A DNA stretch of 64,000 nt from Megascapheus bottae (Eukaryota > Chordata > Mammalia > Rodentia > Geomyidae): assembly GCA_024803745.1 (NCBI GenBank), contig JANJXV010000130.1, positions 2,036,501 to 2,100,500 of the forward strand. The letters run 5' to 3'. The notes beneath the pieces were generated by a model. It searched no databases, was not told the DNA's origin, and was given only the letters and a program-made list of their open reading frames with translations. The first letter of the stretch is position 1. Each line of letters opens with the position of its first letter. Of the stretch, positions 1 through 11,099 are shown piece after piece. A program made the position numbers and the translations under genes.

Positions 1-730
1 TCAGGTAGTTTCCAGAACTTTAGCTCCTTACTCCCCAACCCTGTCATCCCTTGTGAGCAGCTAGTCATGGACTAAAAATCACTGAATTAAACTATTCTAT
101 CTGTCTCTGTCTCATCCCCTCCCTCTCAAATCTCAACATCTGGCTCCCAGATGTATGCTTACCACTGCACTTACTGCTTGCATAACAGACAGGTTCCATT
201 ATCAATGCTAATCTGTTTACCTAATTCTAGAACTCTGAGGGGCTGTGCTGGGAAATATTGCACGCTCCATTCCACATCAAGTAGGGACATGTTCGGTGAG
301 TGATTAGCAATGTCTGCATGGAAACAGGAAGCTGGATGCATGGGTCCAGTACTCACACAGAGGGCCGCATCTTCATCACTCTGCTTCTGGACAATGTTTG
401 ACTCTAAAAAGCTCCCTTCTGACTGGAGAAAACATTTATGCTGACTATGAGACACAAATGAATGATTGAAGGCCTCCAGAGGAAAGGATTTTGAAGCAAA
501 CAAGGAATTTCTCTAGCATCTCTATCCTCAAAACTCATATGACTCCCCTGTTAGACTTCATGTCTGCATGTACTGTTGTCAAAACTACTTTTTCCTACTT
601 CACAAGAATGAGAAGATGGGTCCCCTGGACCTCGTCACTCCTAAACTGGCCCCATCCTGTCCACTGCAGATAAGCATCAACTTGCAAATCCTAGCCTGAT
701 AGAACTATCCTAAGATGTGTAGACCTCACT
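1..730. other. Unassigned unique sequence
   Basis: I see no gene, RNA or recognisable repeat here. Short open frames on both strands lack codon structure, domains or splice context and look like chance ORFs. Confidence 0.5.
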
Positions 731-835
731 GGTCAGGGACTCAAATCTCAGCTGACCAAGTGGATGGCCTTGGGGGGGAAATTATTTGCCCTTGCCAGCC
801 TCAGTTTCCTCCTATGCATGAGAAAAAGGAAAGAA
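731..835 (+). repeat. MIR-like ancient SINE
   Basis: The segment reads 'gactcaaatctcagctgacc', then 'ggccttgggggggaaattat', then 'cctcagtttcctc'. This follows the order of the MIR consensus: a B-box-like start, then the 'tgaccttgggcaagttactt' block, then 'cctcagtttcctcatctgtaaaatggg'. The divergence is what is expected of an old mammalian MIR. The assignment is from remembered consensus, without alignment. Confidence 0.5.
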
Positions 836-1495
836 TTCGGAGCTCATGTAAGAATTAAGGAAATTACAGTTGTTCTGCTCCTAAAATCTACAGGATATTT
901 AAGATACACTGCTTTCTTTTCCCCTCTTTTCATACCCTCAAGGCTATTTCAAGCTTTCTCCACAGGCAGTGAGTAAGGCATCAGAAATGTCTCTGTGCTG
1001 AATTAACGTAGCTGAGAAATGAGAAACCCCTCCCTGTGCCCCCAACTTGAGCCCTCCTCCTCTCTGTTTAGATTCAACTCAAAATAGCTGAACTTAGATG
1101 GAACCAGTTGGGGTCTGTCTTTGTATCTGGAGGCTTAAAAAAAAAAGATTCAAACCTTAAGTCCAACAGCTGCAGGTTAGTCAAGGACCTGATTCTGCCT
1201 GGTTAATTAACTTTAACCTCCAACCCAAGTCACTGTACATTTGTGCAGCTGACTCCTTTGATGCTAAAAGAATAAGCTTTTATCCAATGATTTATAATTT
1301 TTTAAAAGAAACTGTTTTAAGTAGCATAGGTGTATAGTTGTGTTTTTTTAATTAAATAGAACCAAAGCATTTCAAATGAAGAACTGTTCCTCAAAATACT
1401 AGTCTTACAAATCTTGCCAGAAATGCATTTATTAAAAGTAGGCTTCTCAATGTAGTTTAGGTACATTTAATAAATGTAAGTGTACATATAAAAGC
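836..1495. other. Unassigned sequence
   Basis: AT-leaning unique sequence. I recognise no gene and no repeat in it. Confidence 0.45.
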
Positions 1496-1502
1496 AGATA
1501 AC

Positions 1503-1720
1503 GGGGCTGGGAGTGTGGCCTAGTAGTAGAGTGCTTATCTAGCATGTACAACGCTCTGGGTTCAATCCCTTGGTACCACATACACAGAGAAAACAGAAAG
1601 TGGTGGTGCTGTGACTCAAGGGGTAGAGTGCTAGCCTTGAGAAAGCCCAAGGACAATGCCCAGGCCCTGAGTTGAAGCCCCAGGACTGGCAAAACAAAAC
1701 AAAACAAAACAAACAAAAAA
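1503..1720 (+). repeat. Bipartite ID-like/tRNA-like SINE
   Basis: This is a full-length element and a good type copy for the window. The 5' module is tRNA-Ala/ID-like: 'ggggctgggagtgtggccta' contains an A-box-like region and 'ggttcaatccc' (1559-1569) is a pol III B box. After a short A-rich linker (about 1588-1600) comes a second tRNA-like module, 'gtggtgctgtgactcaaggg' to 'ccctgagttgaagcccc', which again looks like an A box and B box. The tail is (AAAAC)n. The flanks share a short imperfect 'cagataa' duplication. The two-module layout is what I associate with heteromyid rodent SINEs. Confidence 0.8.
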
Positions 1721-1794
1721 CAGATAAAAAAGAGATACGTAGATAGAGACTCATACTCAGACAAATGTGTGTTTGGCGGAGTGGTTACTGGGTC

Positions 1795-1930
1795 TTGAAC
1801 TCAGAGCCTAGGCTCTGTCCTGCAACTTCTTCCTCTCCAGACTGAGGCTCTGTCCCTCAGCTTCCTCCTCTCCAGCTGAGCCTAGGCTCTACTTCTGGAT
1901 TTTTGGTGGATCTGAGCCTTACAGGCATGA
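1795..1930 (-). repeat. SINE fragment with internal tandem duplication
   Basis: Phrases such as 'gtcttgaactcagagcctag' and 'tgagccttacaggcatgag' are the reverse complement of the long SINE class seen elsewhere in the window. Between them, a unit of about 35 bp starting 'aggctctgtcc' and ending in 'ctctccag' is repeated at 1810 and 1845, with a third start at about 1883. The duplication seems to have arisen after the SINE inserted. Confidence 0.4.
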
Positions 1931-2610
1931 GATGTCAGTCTCATACAAGCATGTTACATATGGATCTCTTTATAATAGATCCTAAAATTTACTTCATTCT
2001 GGTATACCTACATCTATGCTTTCAATGGCTCCATTGTTAAAAGAAATTACCATTATTCCAATATTTAGGCGGGCCATCATTTCCCCCTCATTTTCCACTA
2101 ACAGACAAATAGGAGATATTTTATATTTCCCATGATGATGTTGGAGCAACAGGCCTGCACATGAGTCTCTGTGTAAAGATTTCTTTTTTTTTACACTTCA
2201 TATTTAGAGTGTAGAATGGTTTCTAAAAGCCTACGCACTCAGAATTCAGTTAGCATTTAAGAACGTAAAACATACTTGCATAGGCAGCTCCGGGAGCTCC
2301 CACTGCAAAGGGTACATGTTGCCTGATTCCAAAAGAACTACTTACTTCCACAGCCATATACAATGTAATCCCAGCACTTGGGAGGTGGGGAAAGGAAGAC
2401 CACTGGACAGTAAGAGACTTGTGGAGAAGAGCTAGGAGGCCCCAGCTGCACAAACCAAAGCCAGACAAGATTTTCCAACAGCCATCAAGCCCCCAGACAC
2501 AGGATCAAGGCTAGCTACCAGGTCAAGGGCTTGCTACCAACCCTATCTATTGTTGGCTACATGTGAACCCATCCAACAATGGGGATTCCTATCTCAAGAA
2601 TGCACAGACA
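1931..2610. other. Unassigned sequence with a possible 7SL-SINE scrap
   Basis: Mostly unique sequence. 'aatcccagcacttgggaggt' at about 2368-2387 matches the B1/Alu left-arm wording and may be a B1 remnant on the plus strand. I see no gene. Confidence 0.35.
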
Positions 2611-2798
2611 GCTGGGTGCTGCTGGCTCATGCCAATAATCCTACTCAGGAGGCTGAGATCTGAGCATCATGGTTCAAAGCCAGCCTAGACGCTATATCCA
2701 ATGAATCACCAGAAAACCGGAAGTAGTACTGTGGTGCAAAGTCATAGAGTACTAATCAGGCCCTGAGTTCAAGCCCCACATTCAACCAAAAAAAAAAA
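2611..2798 (+). repeat. Long bipartite SINE, diverged copy
   Basis: The element starts 'gctgggtgctgctggctcat', continues 'ctcaggaggctgagatctga' and then 'accagaaaaccggaagt', and ends 'ccctgagttcaagcccc' plus a poly(A) run. The 5' module differs from the ID-like type at 1503, but the 3' tRNA-like module is the same family. An 'acagaca' motif occurs on both sides and is compatible with a short target duplication. Confidence 0.7.
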
Positions 2799-3520
2799 GG
2801 TACAGACATGTCCCTGCCAGTGCTGTTTTGGGTTTTTTTTCAGTGGATCTGGGGCACAATGGATAATACCAGGTATATCTTGGGAATTCTGTACCTCTCC
2901 ACCATCTTTCCCCCATAATTCTCTCCTGGTTTAAAGCTTCCAAACAGAAGCTTTAACAGCTCAAAGGGACTACCGTACTGTATGTGTGAGAAATCAACAC
3001 TCCAGGCCTTCAAGGAGAACAGAGGAGGCATTCGGGCTAGCACAGGGAAGAATTCTGTACAGTCACCATCCAGAATAGCAGCAGCCCAGATGGGCGCATA
3101 TCGAATGTTCCTCGTGCACACGATTCGGTCACCTCCCTTCTTCACCGAGCCAAATATCCATAATTTAAAAGCTGTAAAGCCTGAGCTTTCCCTGTGGGCT
3201 CTCTAGCCCCCCCTTCCTGGGGTGGGGGAAAGGGTCAACACTTTCTTGGTAGTTATAGATGCCATCTGAATACTGCTGGGTTGCTTAACATCTCTGCAGA
3301 CAACCATGCACTCTCTGGGTCCTTAAGAACAAGTGATACAGGGCTGAGCTCCTGGAAGGGATGGGTGAACCGGGGTGTGTGGGTACCAGGAAGGGGAAGG
3401 GACAGAGGCTGTGTAATGGACAAGGTCAGACTGGGCAGGATACATACAGGAATGCAATGTGAGTGCATGAGGGGCGAGGATGGGAGCGTCATTGCTTTCC
3501 ACACTGCCACAATGAAATCC
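2799..3520. other. Unassigned unique sequence
   Basis: Moderate-GC unique DNA with chance open frames on both strands. No domain, splice pattern or repeat is recognisable. Confidence 0.4.
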
Positions 3521-3524
3521 TCCT

Positions 3525-3561
<37 letters not shown>
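3521..3561. repeat. (TC)n microsatellite
   Basis: A run of ctccctccct followed by about 16 uninterrupted CT dinucleotides. It supplies the serine/leucine repeat at the end of an overlapping chance ORF. Confidence 0.9.
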
Positions 3562-3569
<8 letters not shown>

Positions 3570-3850
3570 CTTAACTGTTTTATGACTCAGCTAGGCATCC
3601 CAACTTTTCTTGGCCTGCTTTAGGGTAACACATTTGCCAAATGTTCTGGCCTCAACAAACAGCACTCAAGGAATTCTTCCCCGTCATCCAGAGCAAAGAG
3701 GAAATGTCAGCCTTCGGTTCAGTAAGTTCTCTCCACGTAAGCAACACTGCCCTGCACTAGGTGTTCGGATTCTACTGAATTCTTTAATTATATCTTCCTT
3801 TGGGATCTAAAAAAAAATGCATTTCAGGATTTTTGTTTGGTCTTGTTTTT

Positions 3851-3981
3851 GTTTTTTTTTTAAATTTTTTTTATTGTAATTAGTAAAAGGGTTACATGAT
3901 ATTTGCCAGATAGAAGGTGCATTAATTCACATACATTGATACCCTTTCACATGTCTTGGTACCCATTTCCCTCCCCCCTTG
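3851..3981 (-). mobile_element. L1 3' end, younger lineage, truncated
   Basis: Poly(T) is followed by 'ttattgtaattagtaaaagg', 'gttacatgatatttgccaga' and 'ccctttcacatgtcttggta'. This is the exact reverse complement of the 3' terminus shared by the L1 copies at 39.8, 48.7 and 54.9 kb. Only the last 130 bp or so is present, abutting a SINE at 3982. Confidence 0.8.
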
Positions 3982-4210
3982 GTCTTGTTTTTGAACTCGG
4001 GGCTTGCACACTCTTTCTGAGCTTTTTTCTTTCTTTTTTTTTCCCCTCAAGGCTTTCACTCTACCACTTGAGCCACACTGACACTTCCGTTTTTTTTCTG
4101 AGTGGTTTATTACAGCTAAGAGTCTCACAGACTTTCTGTCCCCAGGCTGGCTTTGAACCACAATACTCAGATCTCAACCCCCCTCAATAGGTAAGATGGC
4201 AGGCTGAGAG
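3982..4210 (-). repeat. Long SINE, antisense copy
   Basis: 'ttgaactcggggcttgcaca', 'ctaccacttgagccacac' and 'caggctggctttgaaccaca' through 'cagatctcaac' are the reverse complement of the long SINE class (compare 43022-43245). It directly abuts an L1 3' end, so one inserted next to or into the other. Confidence 0.6.
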
Positions 4211-4909
4211 CAGATGGATATTATGTTACCGAAGACAGATGCTAATTTACACCCCACTCTCGGCCCCCAGGCCCCCAATGCAATGCCTAGCAAGAGGTTT
4301 GGCACTCGGTAAACTTACACCAGCAAGAACAGCATTGCCCTGGGAACCTTCGTGAATTCTCCAACCCTTTCCTAGACTGAAGCCAGATTAAGATGCCAGT
4401 CATCTCTTACGTCAAACCAGTAGTAGGCTGGAGAATTTCACATCCTACTCTTTATTTATCTGACACAGGTAATTCTCAGCCCCCAAAACTTAGGACCTTG
4501 GATGCACACAGTTCCACAACACCTGACTTGGGAACACGAGATGAGTAATACAGAAATGAATCTCCAGGCCCAGTTCAGTAAATAGGACTCTCCATTTCCT
4601 GACAACACACAACAAAACACCCTTTGCCTTCTGCTGAGTCCCATCTCCTAGGAAACATCATAATAGGCTTAGCAAAAGCCAGGAAGATCTTAGGAGACCG
4701 GCTGTTCACTCTGCAACAGGGCTGCACTTAAGTGTTCTATTCAAGAAGCACACATTGGGTTGGCCTCCACATTAACCTGCTAGGAATGAAGACACACGTC
4801 AGAAACAGGTGGGAGAGAGGCAGAACTCAGAGCCTGGAAGGCAAAGAGAACTCTGTGAGTCAATGCTCTAATTAGGAACTTGTATGTTCTGCTTTCCCTG
4901 CAAGCAGGA
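4211..4909. other. Unassigned unique sequence
   Basis: No gene or repeat recognised. Confidence 0.4.
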
Positions 4910-4931
4910 ACACACACACACACACAGACAC

Positions 4932-4966
<35 letters not shown>

Positions 4967-4974
4967 CACACACA
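4910..4974. repeat. (CA)n microsatellite
   Basis: About 65 bp of CA dinucleotides interrupted once by 'ag' and once by 'aa'. It is read as a valine/cysteine repeat by chance minus-strand ORFs. Confidence 0.95.
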
Positions 4975-5081
4975 AATTCCATGTACGTTGTGGCTCCTTT
5001 AGACAATTAGGGAAATGATAAGGACCTTCCATTTTGTCTATCATTTAAAATCATGATAAACGATCCAGTAGGGTTTTTCTT

Positions 5082-5276
5082 TTCTTTTTTTTCCAGTCCT
5101 TGGGCTTGAACTCAGGGCCTGAGTACTGTCCTTGGACTTTCTCAAGGCTAGCATTCTACCACTTGAGCCACAGCACCATTTCTGGCTTTTTCTATGTAGG
5201 TGGTACCAAGGAATCGAACCTGGGTCTCTGTGCATAATAGCCAAATACTCTACAACTAGGTCACACTCCCAGCCCT
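5082..5276 (-). repeat. Bipartite ID-like SINE, antisense
   Basis: This is the reverse complement of the 1503 type. It runs 'cttgaactcagggcctgag', 'tctcaaggctagcattctac', 'cttgagccacagcacca' and 'ggctttttctatgtaggtgg', then 'aatcgaacctgggtctc' (inverted B box) and ends 'cacactcccagccc'. It is essentially full length, with its T-rich head at 5082-5093. Confidence 0.8.
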
Positions 5277-5743
5277 TGTCCCTCCCAGCCCTCTTTCTTT
5301 TTTTTTTTTAAATGCACATTTGTAAAAGAAACTTGGGCTACATCTAATCTAACCATGCCCACTTCTGGGAAAACTTCCACCCCCACCATAAATATATCCC
5401 TGTGTCTGTGACAATATTGAGGCCAAATGAGTCACTTGAAAAACCTGAGAAGGGTATTCCATGTTCCAAAGACAAGCAAAAATAATAATAATAACAACAA
5501 CAAACCTAATTAAGTCCAGAAAGGAGTAGAAATGAGTCAGGCGCATGTTCACATTGGAATGAGTAACAAGAGGAGATGATATGGATAAAGGGAAAAGTTA
5601 ACCAACCACCCCTAAGGGGTGACATTTTACAGAGGACGCCCCACCTGCATGGGACTCACTGCACACTGTAACACCTCATTTTTTCCCCATCATTTTCTGA
5701 ACTTACTGTGTCTCTCTTGCCTACATTCGTCTTTGTATCTTTT
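5277..5743. other. Unassigned sequence with a short A-rich simple repeat
   Basis: Holds 'aataataataataacaacaa' at about 5482-5503. Otherwise it is unique sequence with no recognisable gene. Confidence 0.4.
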
Positions 5744-6271
5744 AAGAAGTCCCCTTCTAAAATGTAAAGACTTAGAAAAAATCATTATTAAGTGAAGTAA
5801 GCCAGACTCAAAGGAACATAGGCCCAATAGTCTCCCTCATTTGTCATAATCAGTAGAAACCTTGGGCTCTTCTAGCAGAGATTTACAATAGAACAAAATC
5901 TAGAGACATTAGGCCAAATAGTATGACACTAAATGTAAAGACCTCCAGGATAAGGAAACAAAAGTCATATTATGAGTGATTGTTGTCCTTAATGTACTAT
6001 GTTATCTCTCATCTCTTTTGCCACCCCTTGGTTATCTCATATTGTTACAATATTTCACCTTGTTATCTGATATATTTTATATGTGCTTAATTGGTTATTT
6101 GAAATTGGATAGGGAAGGGGGGAAATCAAGATAAGCGGATGAGGGTAGGAGGGAAATGGGGACCATGTCATGAGAAAGGGTATCAATGTTTGTGAAGTTA
6201 CACACCTTTTATCTGGTAAATATAATGTAACCCTTCTATTAATCACAATAAAAAAAAAGAAGTCCCCTTCT
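5744..6271 (+). mobile_element. 5'-truncated L1 insertion with 15-bp target-site duplication
   Basis: The flanking direct repeat aagaagtccccttct is perfect at 5744-5758 and 6257-6271. The insert (5759-6256) starts in the last codons of ORF2 ('aaagacttagaaaaaatc', matching the copy at 54380). It runs through the lineage's 3' UTR ('cttgggctcttctagcagag', 'gttatctcatattgttacaa') and ends 'aatcacaataaaaaaaa'. These are the hallmarks of target-primed reverse transcription: 5' truncation, A tail and TSD. The lack of decay in the TSD points to a fairly recent insertion. Confidence 0.92.
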
Positions 6272-6539
6272 ATTGTTTGGGATCCAACTCTTCCTCAGAT
6301 CCTGACTTTACCTTTTTTTTAACCCAGGGGGTCACTTAAGGGATGTATATAAGGAGATGTGATGTCATGTCTAGTGAGTTTGGGGGACTGATGTGGAGTA
6401 AGGTTCATCGAAGACGAAGGAGCATAGATGCTGCACCCAGACAGCAAGAGTGTGCAGGTAGCCTCACAAAGAAGCATCCCTGAGAGAGTCACCTAGCTTC
6501 TGGATGCATTGACACACAAACACTGACTAAAGGGGGAAG

Positions 6540-6660
6540 AAAATCAGGGAAAATAAAGGGTGATATCGACAAAGAGTCACTGTACTCTTAACCTGACTTA
6601 CAGAACTGTAACCCCTTTGTACAACTACATAGTAATAGTAATAATAATAATAGCAAATCA
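6540..6660 (+). mobile_element. Older L1-like 3' end
   Basis: 'acagaactgtaacccctttg' followed by 'tacaactac' and a TAA-rich tail resembles the 3' terminus of the older L1 copy at 22890-23435 ('actcctttgtacaactac'). Short, so only tentative. Confidence 0.35.
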
Positions 6661-6689
6661 TAAATGACATAAAATTCAAAAGAAATACA

Positions 6690-6795
6690 ATATTAGGAAA
6701 TGAAGGGGAAGAAGAATAGGAAGGGAAGGAAAAGGAGGAGGAGGAGAAGGAAGAGGAGGAGGAGGAGGAGGAGAAGGAGGAGGAGAAGGAAGAGG
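6690..6795. repeat. GGA/GAA polypurine tract
   Basis: About 100 bp of almost pure purine with (GGA)n runs on the plus strand. The serine/leucine/phenylalanine-rich minus-strand ORFs across it are low-complexity artefacts. Confidence 0.9.
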
Positions 6796-7986
6796 TGATG
6801 GTGGTCGTTGTGGGATAGGGTACATGATTGCAACCATGTTTCCGAAATGCCATCTGTCTCACCTGCTCTCCTCCGGTGCCATGCCACTGGGTATGAGCTT
6901 TGGCGTTGTATGTCTAAACACTACCCAGTCATCTTTCACTGAGTCAGGCTTTGTTCAGCTGACATAGGATGATGAAGGCCTAGAAACACACAGATAACTG
7001 AGAAAATACCCCTCCACCTGGGATTTCCCAGCTGAGCAGCAAAGATGAATAATGGAAATCCAATGTAAAGAGTGATTTAACTGAGGCATCTTCACAAGGC
7101 TGTATTGGCAGAGAAACAAATTACCTATTGATTTTCTTATTTTTTTTCTAGGAGGGAAGCTACACCCTCCCTAATCTAAACACTTTTTTCTGGGTGGACA
7201 TGAGTTCTAGCGTGTGGCTGAGTTCCCATTCCCCGAACTGGTGCATTCCTTCAGATGACAATGCGGGGGCCACATCACCACCAGAAAAGAACAGGACTCT
7301 GGACGACGGAGGCCCACACAGCGAGTTACAGCTGCCTCTGACATCTTAGACTTACAAGACTCTCTGGGAGTCTTAAATTTGTCCAGGAGAAAGAACTCCA
7401 GAAGGTAAAATATGATCATGATTAACAACTTTTTCATAGACTTCACTTTTCAGAACACTTGGAGATTTACAGAAAAATCTGAGAAGACAGAAGAAATGTC
7501 CCCACATGCCCTCTTCCTACTACCTCTTATTGTTAACATCCTAGATTCCTTTCACACATTTATTACCATACACAAACCAATAATGAGATGGCATTATTAA
7601 CCCAAGTTCACAGTCCATTCTGCTTTCTTTGATTTTTTTCAACTGACCTGCCACTTATAATCCTATCCCAGGATATCCTGCTCCCTTAGGCTCCTGTTGG
7701 CTGTGACCTGTGACAGGTTCTCCAACTCTCCTTGTTTCTATTGGCCTTCAAAGGGATCACTGAACCAGAAGTACATGGAAGGAGCTGGTGGCTTCACCCC
7801 TCCCTCTCCTGGGCAGTAGTCTCTATGGAAGGAGTCCTCTCTTCCCCCCTCAATATTCATAGGATCCATTTTTATCGAAATGACTCATGGATATTCACTT
7901 TATACTTTACAATACTATCCAACATAACTTTATTGTTCAAAGGGAACAATGAGCCATAAAGAGTTCATTCAGTTCATCTCCTTGTC

Positions 7987-7990
<4 letters not shown>
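6796..7990. other. Unassigned unique sequence
   Basis: About 1.2 kb with no repeat I recognise and no ORF with protein-like character. Confidence 0.4.

Positions 7991-8045
<55 letters not shown>
7991..8045. repeat. (CA)n microsatellite
   Basis: Uninterrupted AC dinucleotides over about 55 bp. Confidence 0.97.
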
Positions 8046-8046
<1 letters not shown>

Positions 8047-9540
8047 CCTTTGGAGGGACCAGAGTGTAAGAATGACGTTTCGCCTATATCCAGTATGTGA
8101 GCTCAAGCTGATTGCCTCAGATACCCCCAGTCTTTAAGTACTGGAAGGAGTACAACCTCATGTGAACCCACTTGCTAAAACACAAATGTTGGAGATATGA
8201 AGAAAGAGAGATAGACAGAGAAAGAGATGGAAAGAGGAGAGACAGCAGACTGAAAGAGCTTCTACTGTGCCAAAGTAGTGGCAGCCACTTTATTGTATCA
8301 TCCAGCTTCTGTCCTTCACACCCTCCCACCCCAACTCAAGATGGACAGACAAGAGGAAAAGCTTGAGAAGGAAAAAGCAACAACAATCCACAGGCCAGTT
8401 CAGCCAGCCAGCTTAGGCACTGCCTCCTAGCTGGAAGTTATAGAAAGCCAAGACACAGTACAGACACACTGACATTTTCTGAAGTCTGAAATGGAGAAGG
8501 GTGGGGCGGGGTGTTCTATTTGGGAACCTGAGCATGTCTCCTCAGATTCCCTTCCATTCGATTGTATACGTTCATTCCACTGGCTGAAGATCAAGCCCCC
8601 AGCTCCACACCCTCCCTCCTACAATCTCCAGCACAGTTCCCTCTGCGTCCCCTTCTGGCCCAGCAAATTACAAAGACAACTTCCAGTAGCAGGTGGCTAC
8701 TGGACACATGGCTGGGTAAAGTCCAGAGCAGAAACAAAAACAGAAACCCAATCTCCTCTGAAAGCTCCACAGTAAACAGAACTCTCATCCAAAGGCGGCC
8801 TCCTAGATCCCCAGCAGCCATTGCTAGGCTGATTCCTCTTCCCCAATAAAGCAGTGCCTGGAATGACAAGGTAAAGGACTGACTTCCTATCCCCATCAGG
8901 CTGGGTATCAAACGCCTTCCCTCCTCCAGGTCACCCCACCTTCCCAAAGGCTCGGCTTGCTCTCCATCGGTTAGAAGACCACAAGGCCTTGCACAATACA
9001 ATTCAATTTTAGCAATGGTTCCACCTCCACTGAGAAGTGGGCGGAGTCTCAGTGTGAGGGCAGCCTTTCTTTATGGCCTCCACTTTAGAAAAATGACAAC
9101 ATTATCCTTTAGATTTCTTAAGGAAAGAAAACAGAGCCAAAGTAGGCTGCAGCATCCAGCTGGGGTCTAAGACCTTGTTCATAATACCCGAGAAACTTCA
9201 AAACCTTACGCAAGGACAATGCCTAGTATAACATGCCCATTGATAGCGAAGAAGCCCAAGAAAACTAGGCCATGGGTATAAGGAGAGGCAAAAATAGTGA
9301 TACATGGGCGGAGAGACACACACCCGAGAGCTTTTCCTTCCTACTTTAAGAACAGAATTGAATGGGAGCGGTGGCTTTCAGTGGGACGTCAAAACTGCCT
9401 CACAACTCTGGCAGGAGCTAACTTTGTTTTCTAAATTTAAAGACATTGCAGTTTCTATAATTCGTCTCCAATGAAACTATACTTTTTTTTTCTTTTTTAG
9501 TACTGGCATTGTTGCTAACTCACTGTATAGACACAGTCTT
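8046..9540. other. Unassigned unique sequence with AATAAA motifs on both strands
   Basis: Moderate-GC unique DNA. 'ccccaataaagcagtg' (about 8842-8857) carries AATAAA on the plus strand, and 'gccactttattgtatc' (about 8284-8299) carries it on the minus strand. A 136-codon minus-strand frame at 8591-9001 has no recognisable domain. A 3' UTR exon is conceivable, but no adjacent coding exon supports it. A GA-rich patch lies at about 8196-8243. Confidence 0.3.
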
Positions 9541-9547
9541 TTTCCAG

Positions 9548-9645
9548 AATGTTCAGTTTACTCATCTGTAAACTGGGAACACTCTACATAATGCCTGAAA
9601 GGTTTGGGTAGGGCTGCTGTGAAAAGCCAAATGATCCAGGACAAA
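9548..9645 (+). repeat. MIR-like ancient SINE
   Basis: 'cagtttactcatctgtaaac' followed by 'tgggaacactctacataatg' and 'gtagggctgctgtgaaaa' follows the MIR core and 3' order (..catctgtaaaatgggg..gggttgttgtgagg..). Confidence 0.45.
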
Positions 9646-9732
9646 GCAGAGGCCATTCCTGTCTTCTGAAATGAACAGATACCAGAGAGAATGAAGTTCA
9701 TGTAGGCATACAATGGAATATAGATTGAGTTT

Positions 9733-9734
<2 letters not shown>

Positions 9735-9774
<40 letters not shown>

Positions 9775-9778
9775 GCAC
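9735..9778. repeat. (CA)n microsatellite
   Basis: About 44 bp of CA dinucleotides ending in 'gcacgcaca'. Confidence 0.95.
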
Positions 9779-10069
9779 AAAATCCCACAGTGACTGACAA
9801 CTCACAAAGTTTCCAATTCTTCCTGACTAGCATACTTCCCAGAAAACAGCAGTCATTTCAAAGGCAAAGGGGTAAGGCCATTTTCAAGGTCATCAGTCAA
9901 GGTTAAAGAGCATCCTGACTTTGGGCTGTATTTCTCTCTCTAACCCTCTCTCTCCCCCTTGGATCATGACTCATTAGCATGAATGTGTCAGAGTGTCTTG
10001 TAGCAGGAAAGAAGCGGATCTAAATGAGTTCTTTTCTAACAGAAGCAGCCATGTATAAAGATGGCACTG

Positions 10070-10155
10070 ATCAATCATTCACTCGATAAAATATCTACTT
10101 GAACTGGTCATACGTTATCCTCTAGGCACTGAAAATACAACAGTGGGCAAAGACA
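10070..10155 (+). repeat. L2-like ancient LINE fragment
   Basis: 'caatcattcactcgataaaa', then 'ctctaggcactgaaaataca' and 'acagtgggcaaagac' follow the common L2 wording (attcaacaaatatttattgag..ctaggcactggggatacag..aacaaaacagac). Diverged and assigned from memory. Confidence 0.35.
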
Positions 10156-10162
10156 CTCACAG

Positions 10163-10425
10163 CTATAGGCTGGATGCTGTGACTCATGCCTGTAATTTCC
10201 AGGAATGAGTAGATTTTCATGACCTCTGGGGTGTTGTGATCAGTAAGATTCCCTTTTGAGGACAGCCCAGGCAAAAAAATTGCAAGACCCTAGGTCAACG
10301 AACAAACTGGGCATAGTGGCTGATATCTGCCATTGGGCAGCATAGATAGGAGACTCGCCATCTAATTCAAGGCTGGGCAGAAACATGAGACTCTAGTCAT
10401 AAAAATTACATTCATACCTGTAAAA
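10163..10425 (+). repeat. Two degenerate SINE remnants in tandem
   Basis: 'ggctggatgctgtgactcat' with 'gcctgtaatttcc' starts the first. 'actgggcatagtggctgata' to 'gagactctagtcataaaaat' starts a second about 140 bp later. Both resemble the 5' module of the long SINE class but are strongly diverged. Confidence 0.45.
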
Positions 10426-11099
10426 AAAAAGAATCACTTCCAGCTTGGAGAAAAAAGATAAAAACTTTTTAAAGGCAATGATGCCACATTATTACAAGCT
10501 TCGGGATGGAGCAGAGGGGACAAGCCCAAGGTGCTGTGATAATCAGGAAAGGCTCTTCAGTGGTGACTTTGGCCTCTACCCCCACTGGATACTGGCTGAT
10601 GCTTCGAGCCAAAGGCAATGAGAAAGTGTTCCAGACATTGCAGGGCATTTATTCCCTGGAAAGACTCAATCCTGCCTTCATTTGAGCCATCATGGTAAAA
10701 GGTCAAATCCCATTGTGCACAGGTAGAGATACAAATGAGGGACCCTCTCCCGAGCCTCAGCTTTTTCTATTCCAGCCAATGCATCCTGTACATCAGTTCT
10801 GCCTCTAAATGACTCCAGTGTTGACTCAGAAAAAAAAAATAAAATGAAATGAAACTTTCAGAACAGATGTCCCTTCTCCAATCTCTCCAGTTTTCTCAGA
10901 CATTAAATCAAGGATGATTTTTTTCTTCCTTTCTTTTTTTTTCCTGTCTCTCCCCACCCCCACAGTGGAGGCAAAAAGAGAGATACAATTGGATGCAGTC
11001 TCATCCAAACCAGCAGTGGGGTGCTGGCTGTCAAAACAACCACCATCCTGGTGGATCTCTGCCCAGTTCTAGGGGTCACTGCAATGGATTGGGTGATTT
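10426..11099. other. Unassigned unique sequence
   Basis: No gene or clear repeat. A T-rich patch lies at about 10917-10942. Confidence 0.4.

Noticed and set aside
1503..1600. Genuine tRNA-Ala gene
   Set aside because: A- and B-box-like motifs are present. But the sequence continues into a second module and an A-rich tail, and recurs many times in the window, so it is a SINE.
7991..8045. CRISPR-like regular repeats
   Set aside because: These are plain (CA)n microsatellites in a eukaryotic genome. No repeat-spacer structure exists anywhere in the window.
8270..8860. 3' UTR exon suggested by AATAAA on each strand
   Set aside because: Single hexamers are expected by chance at this spacing, and no upstream coding exon is visible on either strand.
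8591..9001. 136-codon minus-strand ORF
   Set aside because: Hydrophobic patches only, no domain, and frames on the other strand are open over the same bases.
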